Part shown: in pieces, positions 41,580-48,988 of the stretch
Numbering within the stretch: the stretch's first letter is position 1
Layout: every line of letters begins with the position of its first letter
NCBI GenBank assembly: GCA_003615045.1
Contig: ML014250.1
Coordinates: 1-48,988 of the forward strand
From: Caulochytrium protostelioides
Taxonomy: Eukaryota > Chytridiomycota > Caulochytriomycetes > Caulochytriales > Caulochytriaceae
Reading direction: 5' to 3'
DNA: 48,988 nucleotides
Made by a program: the position numbers and the translations under genes
The notes under the pieces: model-generated
Told to the model about the DNA's origin: nothing
The model's input: the letters and a program-made list of their open reading frames with translations, nothing else
Database searches by the model: none

Positions 41580-43454
41580 ATGACCACGATGGCGACCTCA
41601 CACGTGCAGAGCTTTGTCCAGTTCCTGACGGCGTCACCGACGCCGTTCCATGCCGTCGAGAACGCGGCGACGCGGCTGCGCGCGGCCGGGTTCCGGCAGC
41701 TGCGCGAGAAGCAGAGCTGGGGCGAGCTGCAGGCGGGCGCGTCCTACTTCTGGACGCGCAACGGCACGAGCATCGTCGCGTTTGTCGTCGGCGGCCGCTA
41801 CCAGCGCGGCAACGGCTTCGCCATCGTCGGCGCGCACACCGACTCGCCGTGCCTCAAGATCAAGCCCTGCTCCAAGCGCACCAAGCTCGGCTACCAGCAG
41901 GTCGGCGTCGAAACGTATGGCGGCGGCATCTGGCACTCGTGGTTCGACCGCGACCTCGCGCTGGCGGGCCGCGTGATGGTCCAGCAGAAGTCGCAGACGT
42001 CCGGCCACACCAAGCTGGAGGCGCGTCTGATCAACATCGACCGCCCCATCCTGCGCATCCCGACGCTCGCGATCCATCTCGACCGCAGCGTCAACGACAC
42101 CTTCAAGTTCAACAACGAGATCCAGCTGACGCCGATCCTCGGGCTCACCAGCAGCAGCACCAGCTGCAGCGGGTCGGCCGCGGGGACGACGGTCACGGGC
42201 ACGGCGACCCAGGTTTCCTCGGACGATGCCCCCGCGGGCACGGTCCCCCCGGGCCACCACCCCACGTTGTCCCCGCCGCCGCGCCATACGATGCGCGAGG
42301 ACCACCACGAGGCGCTGCTCCAGGCCGTCGCCGAGGCCGCTGCCTGCCGTGTCGACGCGATTGTGGACTTTGAGCTGAGTCTGTACGATGCGCAGGCGCC
42401 GTGCGTCGGCGGCCTCCAGCGCGAGTTCGTCCACTCGGCCCGGCTCGACAACCTGACCATGTCCTACTGCGCGCTCGAGGCGCTGCTCGCCGCCGAGCAC
42501 GTGGCCGACGACCCGATGGTCCGCGTGATGGTGCTCTTTGACAACGAGGAGATCGGGTCCGTCTCGGCCCACGGCGCGGCGTCGAATCTGCTCGTGACGG
42601 CGATCCAGCGCGTGCTCGCCGTCGATGTCGCGTCGCCCAAGTCCCTGAGCCAGGTAAGTTGATGTGCTTAGTCCACCGCCCATGCAACGCTCTCGCAGCT
42701 GCGCTCGCTCTCGCTCTCGCGATTGATGTCGCTGTCCATCTCGAGAGCGTGACGCATCGATTCCTCGACCCCCATCTCATGCATCTGCCATGTCCTCCCC
42801 GTTCCTCCGCTCCCGTGCTTGGCCTCACGGGCCTGCGATGTTCTGTGCGCCTAGACATCGGATACTGACACGTGGAGTCTTGTTTCTTTTCCTCCGTCGG
42901 ATGGCCGCCATGATCCGGCGTCGCCTCCGTCCGCGCCGGCGCTCGTGGCCTCGCCGGTCGGCTCTCCGCCACCCCGCCGGATGCGGCGACCCCGCGGCGG
43001 CCTGGGGCAGACGGACACCCAGGCGCCCGCGCTGGCGCGCAGCCTGCTCATCTCGGCCGACATGGCGCACGCGGTGCACCCGAACTACGCCGACCGGCAC
43101 GAGGACGAGCACCGCCCGCAGCTGAACGGCGGCGTCGTCGTCAAGCAGAACGCCAACCAGCGGTATGCGACGACGAGCGTCACGCGGGCGGTGCTGCGCC
43201 GCGTCGCCGACGCCGCGGGCGTCCCGCTGCAGGACTTTGTGGTCCGCAACGACTCGCCCTGCGGCAGCACCATCGGGCCCATGCTCAGCGCCAAGCTCGG
43301 CCTGCGCACCATCGACGTCGGCAACCCGCAGCTCAGCATGCACTCGATCCGCGAGACGTGTGGCGCGGCCGATGTCGATCTGGCCATTCGTCTCTTCACG
43401 ACCTTCTACGAGCAGTGGCACCGCATTGAAGCCGAGCTGGACGACGCGCTCTGA
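41580..43454 (+). CDS. Aspartyl aminopeptidase (peptidase family M18), two exons
   Basis: Cytosolic or vacuolar zinc aminopeptidase that removes N-terminal Asp/Glu (DNPEP/yeast Ape4 type). Exon 1 is 41580-42653 and exon 2 is 43011-43454, phase 0, about 505 residues. Start ATG 41580 (MTTMATSHVQSFVQFLTASP); a second ATG is at 41589. All metal and catalytic motifs are present: GAHTDSPCLKIKP with the first zinc His and catalytic Asp, VLFDNEEIGSVSAHGA with the Glu pair, SADMAHAVHPNYADRHED, and the final His in QLSMHSIRE. Other family blocks are YGGGIWHSWFDRDLALAGRV and NNEIQLTPIL. A low-complexity insert of about 45 residues (42145-42290) separates NNEIQLTPIL from the EDHHEALL block. The intron donor is GTAAGT at 42654 and the acceptor GGGGCAG at 43010, with an alternative in-frame acceptor 12 nt later. 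Confidence 0.93.
42654..43010 (+). other. Intron of aspartyl aminopeptidase gene (357 nt)
   Basis: GTAAGT donor after codon CAG; acceptor GGGGCAG before ACG GAC. A second acceptor, ACCCAG ending at 43022, would remove four residues (TDTQ) and keep the frame. Confidence 0.8.
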
Positions 43455-43542
43455 CGCCTTGGCGGCTTTCGGGGTCGGATGCGCTGAACGCGTTTGAGCG
43501 CTGTTGGGCCCCTTGTTGGCCGACAGGTGTCGTGGATCGGAC

Positions 43543-43548
43543 AATAAA
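43543..43548 (+). terminator. Canonical AATAAA polyadenylation signal
   Basis: AATAAA lies 89 nt downstream of the aminopeptidase stop, in an A/T-rich patch (ACAATAAATTAAAAC) within the short gap before the convergent Sm D2 gene. Confidence 0.6.
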
Positions 43549-43611
43549 TTAAAACAGAATACATCCCCGTTGCGGGATCGGAAAGGTCGGAAGGACCGCG
43601 CGTCACGGCGC

Positions 43612-43959
43612 CTACCCGACATTGCGCAGCACCAGAATCACCGAGTCGCCCCGCAAGAACATCTTGCTGATGAAGCGGTCCTTGTTCACGGGCTTCGCGC
43701 GCTTCTGGCCTTTGCCGGTCTTGGGCAGCTCGGTCCACATCTCCTTGACGTTCTCGAGCACCATGTTGAAGTGGCGGTCGAACGCCTTGACGCGCGCGAG
43801 CAGCTTGCGATTGTTGCGGCAGTTGATCAGGACCTGGCTGTTGGTGCGGACGGCATGCGTCAGCAGCGACAGGGGGCCGTTGTTGAAGTCGAACTCTTCG
43901 ATCTTGGCCAGCTGCTCCTGCGTGAGCTCCGACTTGGACGTCGACAGCGCGACCGACAT
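43612..43959 (-). CDS. SMD2: Small nuclear ribonucleoprotein Sm D2
   Basis: Core spliceosomal protein of 115 residues, part of the heptameric Sm ring on U1, U2, U4 and U5 snRNAs. ATG at 43959 gives [20 protein letters not shown], the usual acidic N-terminal helix. The Sm1 motif is seen in [20 protein letters not shown] plus [20 protein letters not shown], with the characteristic FDRHxNMVL; Sm2 is [15 protein letters not shown]. Length matches the family (about 110-118). The open frame continues upstream to 44238 only because of a CAG/CTG repeat, which is not part of the protein. TAG at 43612. It converges with the aminopeptidase gene, 157 bp away. Confidence 0.96.
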   Translation of the reverse strand: MSVALSTSKSELTQEQLAKIEEFDFNNGPLSLLTHAVRTNSQVLINCRNNRKLLARVKAFDRHFNMVLENVKEMWTELPKTGKGQKRAKPVNKDRFISKMFLRGDSVILVLRNVG

Positions 43960-44082
43960 GGTCGAAGGCGGCAATGCGGGGGGAGGGAGTCGCGGGAGGG
44001 GATCAGCGCAGGGGATCGGGTGCCAGCAACGGCGGCGACAGCCAAGCGGCGACAGCCAGGCGGCGATAGTCGCGACGGCGGC

Positions 44083-44083
<1 letters not shown>

Positions 44084-44151
<68 letters not shown>
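44084..44151. repeat. (CAG)n trinucleotide repeat upstream of Sm D2
   Basis: About twenty uninterrupted CAG units, read as CTG on the Sm D2 strand, roughly 125-190 nt before its start codon, so in its promoter or 5' UTR. Confidence 0.93.
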
Positions 44152-44152
<1 letters not shown>

Positions 44153-44589
44153 TCACACTTCAGCAAGACGGTGAAGGGCGAAGGCGCCGTCTTGACACAG
44201 CGGATACGGGAAAGGTACGACAGAACAAGACAAGGCACGGCAGTCTCTCGGGGCAGTCGACGGCTGGAGGCGTGGAATCATGCGAGTCCGCTGAGGGCCG
44301 TGCGAGAACGATGCAGCAACGCCGGACAGCGGCGGGGACCCAGGAAGCGTGAAGCGTGAGACCCGCAGCGACGCCGCGGCCCACGAGTATCCCTGACCAG
44401 CCGCCGTGGACGTCCACGGATCGCCTCTTGCTGGCCATGAGTTCTCAAGCCATCCGCCGTCGACGCGCGTCGGTCTCGACGGCGGTCCTCCCGGCAGCGC
44501 CTTCGCGCAGACCCTCGTTGCCACGGAAGCGCGAGCATGGGATGGGCGGCGCCTCCGGCGCCAACGGCGGCGCGGGCGGCGCGGGCGAC

Positions 44590-44599
44590 GGCGGCGGCG

Positions 44600-44636
<37 letters not shown>
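44590..44636. repeat. (GGC)n trinucleotide repeat
   Basis: GGC units with one GAC interruption; open in all plus frames as polyGly, polyAla or polyArg. Confidence 0.85.
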
Positions 44637-44637
<1 letters not shown>

Positions 44638-45057
44638 CCCCACGAGCCGTGGCGCCGTTGGCGCTCCATGGGCCGGGGCGAGGGTGGCCTCGAGCGCGGC
44701 CACGGCCACCGGCGGATCGCGCCGAATGGCCAGGGGCTCCGCTCCGATCAGGACCGTGCGGACCGCGTCGCAGGAGGCTGCGCGGGCGCCGCCTGCCGAT
44801 CGCATGACTGGTGCGTCGGCGAGCACAAAGCGGCGAGCGCCGCGCAGGGGTCGGCGCGTCCGCCGGGACGGCAGGCGCGGGCCCGACGCGCCGTCGGCTG
44901 ACGGCCACGCCGTCACGGCCATCGCGGCGGCCACGGGCGCCGCTGCCGCCGCCATCCCGCTCGCCATCCGCTCACGACCCGCTCAACGTGCCTCCCGCCG
45001 TCCCTCCCGCCGTCGCTTCCGCCGTCGCTTCCGCCGTCAGGGGTGCTGCCGCCACAG

Positions 45058-46689
45058 ATGGCGTCGGCGCTGCCGCAGCACTTGCCGCGGCGCTTTGACC
45101 AGCCCGCATCGCGCACGCTGCCGCGGCTGCCGTCGATCGCGTCGCTGGACGCCGTCAGCTCGCCCGCGGGCGCCGCCGCTGCCGCCGCCGCCCGTCACCG
45201 CCGCCCGACGCTGCGCCAGATCCGGCCCGACCACCTGCTCGCCCTCATCGCCGTCCGCGGCGTCGCCGTCGTCGCGCGCTGGGCCGCCGCCTGGTGCCGC
45301 GCGATCGCGGACGCCGCCGTGCTCGCGATCTGGTACGGCTGCTGCTGTTGCCTCTGCTGCTGCGCCGGCACGCCGGCGGGACGCCGTCGGCGCGACCGTC
45401 GCGGCGGCGGTACGCGCCCGGGCCGCCGCGCCCGCCGGCGTCGGTGGTGGCGGCCCTGCGGGCCGCCCCGCGCCCCGGCCGCCCCGCGCATCCCGGCGGT
45501 CGTCACCACCAGCGCGGCGCCCGTCGTGCCCGAGCCGGCGTGGACGGCGCGGTGGCTGCACTGGCCGCGGCGTCTCGAGCGTACGCCGAGCTTCGACTAC
45601 GACGCGTGCGACCCCGACGGCGTCTTCCGCTACGGCGACGTCGGCCTCGACGCCGGCGCGCGGGCGGCCGCGGCTCACGACGCCGCGGCCGCCGCCGAGC
45701 TCGACCGCGCCTTCGCCATGACGCCGCCGCCGCCGCTCGACGCGAACGACGACAACGACGACGACAACGACGACATCGACGACGACGACGACGACGACAG
45801 TGCGTCGGTGTCGTCGTCCGAGCTGTCGCTGTCGTCGAGCGGCAGCGATCTCGATCTCGAGGGCGGGCGGCCGCTCCACGCACCGTTCGGATCCGTCCCG
45901 GCGGACGACGCGCGGCCGCTGCTCCCGCGGCGCGGCCGCGCGCCGCCGCCGCCGCACGGCGCGTCGGGCCCGGGCGGCGGCCGTCGTCGCGCGGGTTGGG
46001 ACGCGGCGTGGGCTCGCCGCTCGATGGCGCGACGGCCGCGCTCCCGCTTCTGGCGCTGGATCGCCGGCCTCTACGGCCGCCCGCCCGGCGACGCGCCTCC
46101 GATCGACCGCGCCGCCGCATCCGCTGCCGCCGTCGCCGTCGCCCGCGCCGCCGCCGCCCCGGCCAGCGCGCCGCCGCGGTCGCGCCCGCGCGTCCTCAAC
46201 TGGCCGGTGGCCGCCGACGCCGCCGGCACCCCGGCGTCCCGCGGCCGCCGTCTCGCGCTCGGCGGGCCGCCGAGCCCGGGCCTCTCGGTCTGGATCACCG
46301 AAGACCGCTTCCGTCTCGCGTCGGGCCGCCGTCGGCGCTCGCGCAGCGGCCGTCGCCGCGCTGGGGAGGCCGCGGAGGCCGGAACCGAGGCGCCATTGGT
46401 GGGGCGCCGCGGGGACGTGCGTGCCGCCGCGCCCCCGACGCCGGCGTCGCGCGCGGCCGAGGACCGGCGCGAGCCGCTGCTGCCGCTGCCGCCGTCCGCG
46501 CTTCCTTTGCGGCTGTCGCCGCCGCCACCGCCGCCGGAAGCCCACGGGCGGCACGTCGCGTTCGCGGCGGCGGCGCGCGCGCCCGGCGGCGTCATGCCCA
46601 CGCCGTCGGTCCGTCGGCCCGACCCGCGCTGCGAGGCGTGGGATCTGGCGCCGGCGGCGACGGCCATCAGCTTTGCCGACGGCGACTGA
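45058..46689 (+). CDS. Hypothetical protein with cysteine cluster and acidic tract
   Basis: Not recognised. The frame opens at GTG 45043; the first ATG is 45058 (MASALPQHLPRRFDQPASRT), giving 543 residues. Residues about 65-102 form an amphipathic to hydrophobic stretch (LALIAVRGVAVVARWAAAWC, AVLAIWYG) ending in the cysteine cluster CCCCLCCC (95-102), which could be palmitoylated and hold the protein at a membrane. Next is a very Arg-rich segment (about 108-135), then PEPAWTARWLHWPRRLERTP, an Asp/Asn run (DDNDDDNDDIDDDDDDD), a Ser-rich acidic block, and a second Arg/Trp patch (RRPRSRFWRWIAGLYGRPPG). Near residue 412 GLSVWITEDRFRLASGRRRR looks structured. Strand choice rests on the acidic and Ser tracts; the minus-strand alternative is Arg-rich throughout. 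The start may lie further upstream. Confidence 0.6.
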   Translation: MASALPQHLPRRFDQPASRTLPRLPSIASLDAVSSPAGAAAAAAARHRRPTLRQIRPDHLLALIAVRGVAVVARWAAAWCRAIADAAVLAIWYGCCCCLCCCAGTPAGRRRRDRRGGGTRPGRRARRRRWWRPCGPPRAPAAPRIPAVVTTSAAPVVPEPAWTARWLHWPRRLERTPSFDYDACDPDGVFRYGDVGLDAGARAAAAHDAAAAAELDRAFAMTPPPPLDANDDNDDDNDDIDDDDDDDSASVSSSELSLSSSGSDLDLEGGRPLHAPFGSVPADDARPLLPRRGRAPPPPHGASGPGGGRRRAGWDAAWARRSMARRPRSRFWRWIAGLYGRPPGDAPPIDRAAASAAAVAVARAAAAPASAPPRSRPRVLNWPVAADAAGTPASRGRRLALGGPPSPGLSVWITEDRFRLASGRRRRSRSGRRRAGEAAEAGTEAPLVGRRGDVRAAAPPTPASRAAEDRREPLLPLPPSALPLRLSPPPPPPEAHGRHVAFAAAARAPGGVMPTPSVRRPDPRCEAWDLAPAATAISFADGD

Positions 46690-46705
46690 GTCCCGTTGTC
46701 CGGGA

Positions 46706-46760
46706 GGCAGCGGCAGCGGCAGCGGCAGCAGCGGCAGCGGCGGCAGCGGCAGCGGCAGCG
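46706..46760. repeat. GGCAGC hexamer array
   Basis: About nine GGCAGC/AGCGGC units with one GGCGGCAGC variation, just 3' of the hypothetical gene's stop codon. Confidence 0.9.
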
Positions 46761-46975
46761 TGATCGGCGGCCTGCGCGCAAGCTGGGTGATCGGCTGGCT
46801 CGCGCGTGGCGCGTGGCGCAGCACGGCGGGGGGCGCCGTGACTGCGCCACCGCCGCGAGGGGGAACGCGGCGGTTGCGTCATTGGGGGGCGGCCTGCGAA
46901 TGAGTCGGCGTACCGCGGTCCCCGTCGTCGTGGCGACACTCTGCGCGAGCAGCGCTCCATACCGCGAGGCGACGC

Positions 46976-46984
46976 TATATATAA
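46976..46984 (+). promoter_or_regulatory. TATA-like element upstream of SWI5-like gene
   Basis: TATATATAA stands out in an otherwise GC-rich region, about 195 nt upstream of ATG 47178. An inverted CCAAT box lies about 95 nt further upstream. Role inferred from position only. Confidence 0.4.
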
Positions 46985-47177
46985 CGCGCCTGGCGTCGAC
47001 GCAGCGGCATGCGCGGCGAGAGCGGCCGCTGCGGTCGTCGCCAGCCGGTGTGCTCGTGAGCGAGACCCCCGATCGCCGCCCTCCCACCGGTCTCGCATGT
47101 CGTGTCTGATCCGGTCGCCCATCCCTACGACGCGTCTCGTTATCCTTTCAGTCGCTGCTTGCTGACGCTTCGTTGTG

Positions 47178-48473
47178 ATGGATTCGCTGGACGACCCGAT
47201 CGCCGTGGCCGACCCGTCCGCGGGCTCGCTGTCGCCCGCGGCCGCGGCCGCCCCCAAGGAGACGGCGACGGGCGCTGACCACGGCAGCACCGTGAGCAGC
47301 GCCGTCGGCAGCACCACCAGCAGCCTCCGCGGCGACGACGACACGATCCCCGAGCCGATCCTGTCGCCGCCGCACCGGCCGTCGCCGCCGCCGTCGCCGC
47401 CGCGCGACGGCACGGGACGTCCCTTCTCGGCGCTCTCGGCCACGAGCCACTGCCACGGCTCCGCGGGATCACCGCCCTGCAACCCGACGCCGGCCGAGAT
47501 CGACGCCGACGCCGACGCCGTCGTTGATCTCGATGCCAATGTCGTTGATACCGACGATGCCGTCGCTGATCCTGGCGACGCGGTTGCTGATACGGACGAC
47601 GCCGATGCGCCTATCGATGTTGACGCGGAGCATGACGCCAGCGCCGGTCCGGTCGACGCGGTCGCTCCGGTGGTCACCGTGGCGACGATCAGCACGGAGA
47701 CAATCACCGATGGACCCGACACGCTGAAGCGGCGCCACGAGGCCGCGTCAACAGAGGTCGCGGACGGCTCGCCGGCGGATGCACCCGAGATGGCGCCGCC
47801 GGCCGCCAAAGCGATGCGAACGGATCTCAACTACGCCGCCGCCGCCGCGGCGCCGGCTGCCAAGGCGGAGGCCGGTGCTGCCCCCGACGCTGCTCCCGAC
47901 GCCGCCCCAGAGGCCGTTGCCAACGCCGCACCCGAGGCGGTGCCCGATGTCGTCGTGGAGGACCTGGATGCCGCACGCCCGGTCGACGGCCAAGCCACGC
48001 GCGTGCGAGCGCCGCCGGCGGCCACGGTCGATCCTGCATCCACGGCCGCGGCCGCCGCGGCCGCCGAGTCGGAGGCGGCTCCGGCGCCGGTCGCCCCGGA
48101 TGCCGTTGCGGATGCCGCTGCGGATGCCGCTGCGGATGCCGCTGCGGACGCCGATTCCGTCGACGCGCCGCTCACGCCGGCCCAGCAACAAGTCAAACAA
48201 GAGCTGGAGGCGCAGATCGCCGCGCTCGAGTCGTCGCAGACGGACATGACCGCCGAGCGGGACGCGCTGCTGGCCCAGCTCCGGGCCACGGTCCCCGGCG
48301 CGGAGACGGCCGAGGGCCGCGAATCGCTCGTGAATGCGCATATCAAGAAGCTGCACACCTACAACGAGGCCAAGGACGCGGCGCAGATCCTCATTGGTCG
48401 CGCGGCCGAGATGGAGCACACGACGGCCAAAGAGATGCACACCCGCTTCGATGTCGACGGCCTCGAAGAGTAA
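47178..48473 (+). CDS. SWI5-like recombination accessory protein with long N-terminal extension
   Basis: Probable nuclear Swi5 homolog (Sae3 in budding yeast), which with an Sfr1/Mei5 partner stimulates Rad51/Dmc1 strand exchange. The C-terminal ~90 residues carry the family fold: a coiled-coil helix (VKQELEAQIAALESSQTDMT) followed by the conserved block VNAHIKKLHTYNEAKDAAQI and the ending TAKEMHTRFDVDG, typical of Swi5. The start is ATG 47178 (MDSLDDPIAVADPSAGSLSP); the codon before is GTG. The first ~335 residues are an unusual disordered extension rich in Ala, Asp, Val and Pro, with Asp-Ala and Val-Asp repeats and T-ending codons more frequent than in neighbouring genes. Canonical Swi5 is often under 150 residues. 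TAA at 48471. It is convergent with the partial gene at the window edge. Confidence 0.82.
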   Translation: MDSLDDPIAVADPSAGSLSPAAAAAPKETATGADHGSTVSSAVGSTTSSLRGDDDTIPEPILSPPHRPSPPPSPPRDGTGRPFSALSATSHCHGSAGSPPCNPTPAEIDADADAVVDLDANVVDTDDAVADPGDAVADTDDADAPIDVDAEHDASAGPVDAVAPVVTVATISTETITDGPDTLKRRHEAASTEVADGSPADAPEMAPPAAKAMRTDLNYAAAAAAPAAKAEAGAAPDAAPDAAPEAVANAAPEAVPDVVVEDLDAARPVDGQATRVRAPPAATVDPASTAAAAAAAESEAAPAPVAPDAVADAAADAAADAAADADSVDAPLTPAQQQVKQELEAQIAALESSQTDMTAERDALLAQLRATVPGAETAEGRESLVNAHIKKLHTYNEAKDAAQILIGRAAEMEHTTAKEMHTRFDVDGLEE

Positions 48474-48607
48474 CGCCGCCCAGCGACCGCTGGGAAGGGG
48501 CCCGTCGAGCCGGTCTCGCGGCCTCCGGTCCCTGCAGACCCGGTGCCTGTTCCTCCTCCCTGCTCCTTTCTACGCCTCTATCCCTCTCAACAAAGAAACC
48601 GTGCTGA

Positions 48608-48988
48608 TTACCCCGCGACGCCCGCGTGCGGATATCGATCCGTGAACACGCCGAGCGCCGCGTTCCACACATACGTCTGCGAGAAGTCCCGCAGGCCGCG
48701 GTACTCCTCGGGCGTATCGTACGCAATATACAAGTCGTCGCCGTCGCTGACGCGCACGCGGAAGCGGTACCGCCCCGGCCGGCCCGTCGACGGATTGATG
48801 CGCGCCGTCTGCGCGTCCGTCAGCCGCGCCATCGCCTGCGCCGTGTGCCCGGCCTCGGTCCACGCGGGCGCCGCGCCGACGAACGTGACGATCTGCCGCC
48901 TATACGGGACGCGCGACGCGGCCGGCGGCGGTGCGGACGCCGCGGCGCTGCGGGCGGTCGTCGTTGCCCCGGCCCCGGCGTCTGCCGC
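48608..48988 (-). CDS. Unknown protein, C-terminal part only (5' end beyond window)
   Basis: The minus frame is open from the right window edge to a TAG-type stop at 48608-48610, showing 126 residues. The ATG at 48832 is internal: upstream codons continue without a stop and read as protein (VPYRRQIVTFVGAAPAWTEA). The visible part has an Ala/Thr/Pro-rich lead, then a globular-looking C-terminus: GRYRFRVRVSDGDDLYIAYD, then PEEYRGLRDFSQTYVWNAAL and GVFTDRYPH. Alternating strands and helices suggest a small folded domain, but I cannot assign a family. It converges on SWI5 with a 134 bp gap. Confidence 0.65.
   Translation of the reverse strand, partial: AADAGAGATTTARSAAASAPPPAASRVPYRRQIVTFVGAAPAWTEAGHTAQAMARLTDAQTARINPSTGRPGRYRFRVRVSDGDDLYIAYDTPEEYRGLRDFSQTYVWNAALGVFTDRYPHAGVAG

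Larger units (their letters stand above)
43960..45057. other. Divergent intergenic region with CAG and GGC repeats
   Basis: It holds the Sm D2 upstream flank, a CAG array (about 44084-44151) and a GGC array (about 44590-44636). The plus frame starting at ATG 44437 (MSSQAIRRRRASVSTAVLPA) is in the same phase as the gene at 45058 and is separated from it by one TGA at 44899; it could be an upstream exon. A minus-strand ORF at 44278-44967 is equally long. Neither is supported by any domain. Confidence 0.45.
46690..47177. other. Intergenic region upstream of SWI5-like gene
   Basis: It starts with a GGCAGC hexamer array right after the preceding stop codon, then holds an ATTGG (inverted CCAAT) at about 46879 and a TATATATAA at 46976. 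No ORF with a domain. Confidence 0.6.

Noticed and set aside
45037-46824. 595-codon minus-strand ORF
   Set aside because: Arg-rich throughout; the plus frame has balanced acidic, Ser and aromatic blocks.

Overview
This is nuclear DNA from a GC-rich fungus, most likely an early-diverging zoosporic (flagellated) lineage. The fungal signs are a Yap/Pap1-type bZIP basic region, a succinate/fumarate carrier of the SFC1 type, an Mit_KHE1 mitochondrial protein, a large SEC7 ARF-GEF, aspartyl aminopeptidase, Sm D2 and a Swi5-type recombination protein. The zoosporic signs are a divergent centrin, a TBC1D31-type protein, a CFAP144/FAM183-type protein, a possible FAM47-type protein and a class C (GABA-B-like) GPCR. 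These families are generally tied to cilia and centrioles, or, for the GPCR, kept among fungi mainly in chytrid and blastoclad lineages. The species cannot be named from sequence alone; a Caulochytrium-like or Blastocladiales-like genome would fit, which is inference. Genes are intron-poor: three introns can be resolved, all with GTAAGT or GTGAGT donors. Coding sequence is very GC-rich and full of Ala, Pro, Gly, Asp and Gln homopeptides, so long antisense and out-of-frame ORFs are common artefacts.

Layout (strand): 5'-truncated bZIP factor (+, 1-1830); divergent centrin in two exons (-, 2256-3199); a 2.5 kb divergent intergenic region; SFC1-type carrier (+, 5705-6775); FAM47-like low-complexity protein (+, 8041-11250); class C GPCR (-, 11365-14367); Mit_KHE1 protein (-, 15772-16581); a 2.6 kb divergent intergenic region; SEC7 (+, 19217-28291); single-pass SH3 protein (-, 28511-30331); TBC1D31-like (-, 31268-34588); CFAP144-like in two exons (-, 35259-35979); large unknown protein (-, 36553-40677); aspartyl aminopeptidase in two exons (+, 41580-43454); Sm D2 (-, 43612-43959); Cys-cluster hypothetical protein (+, 45058-46689); SWI5-like (+, 47178-48473); unknown protein cut by the right edge (-, 48608-48988).

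There is no operon, CRISPR array, transposon, virus-like element or convincing tRNA/rRNA. Several gene pairs are tail-to-tail with gaps of only about 110-220 bp. Two convergent/divergent blocks are separated by long, less GC-rich divergent intergenic regions that carry short tandem repeats. Functionally the window mixes housekeeping (splicing, Golgi traffic, mitochondrial transport, proteolysis, recombination) with probable basal-body or axoneme genes and surface signalling genes. I see no new multi-gene system. The most interesting points are two spliced flagellar-type genes that simple ORF calling would lose, the fungal class C receptor with a C-terminal PH-like region, and the shared Ala/Val-Asp repeat tracts of reduced codon GC in the SEC7 and SWI5 proteins.
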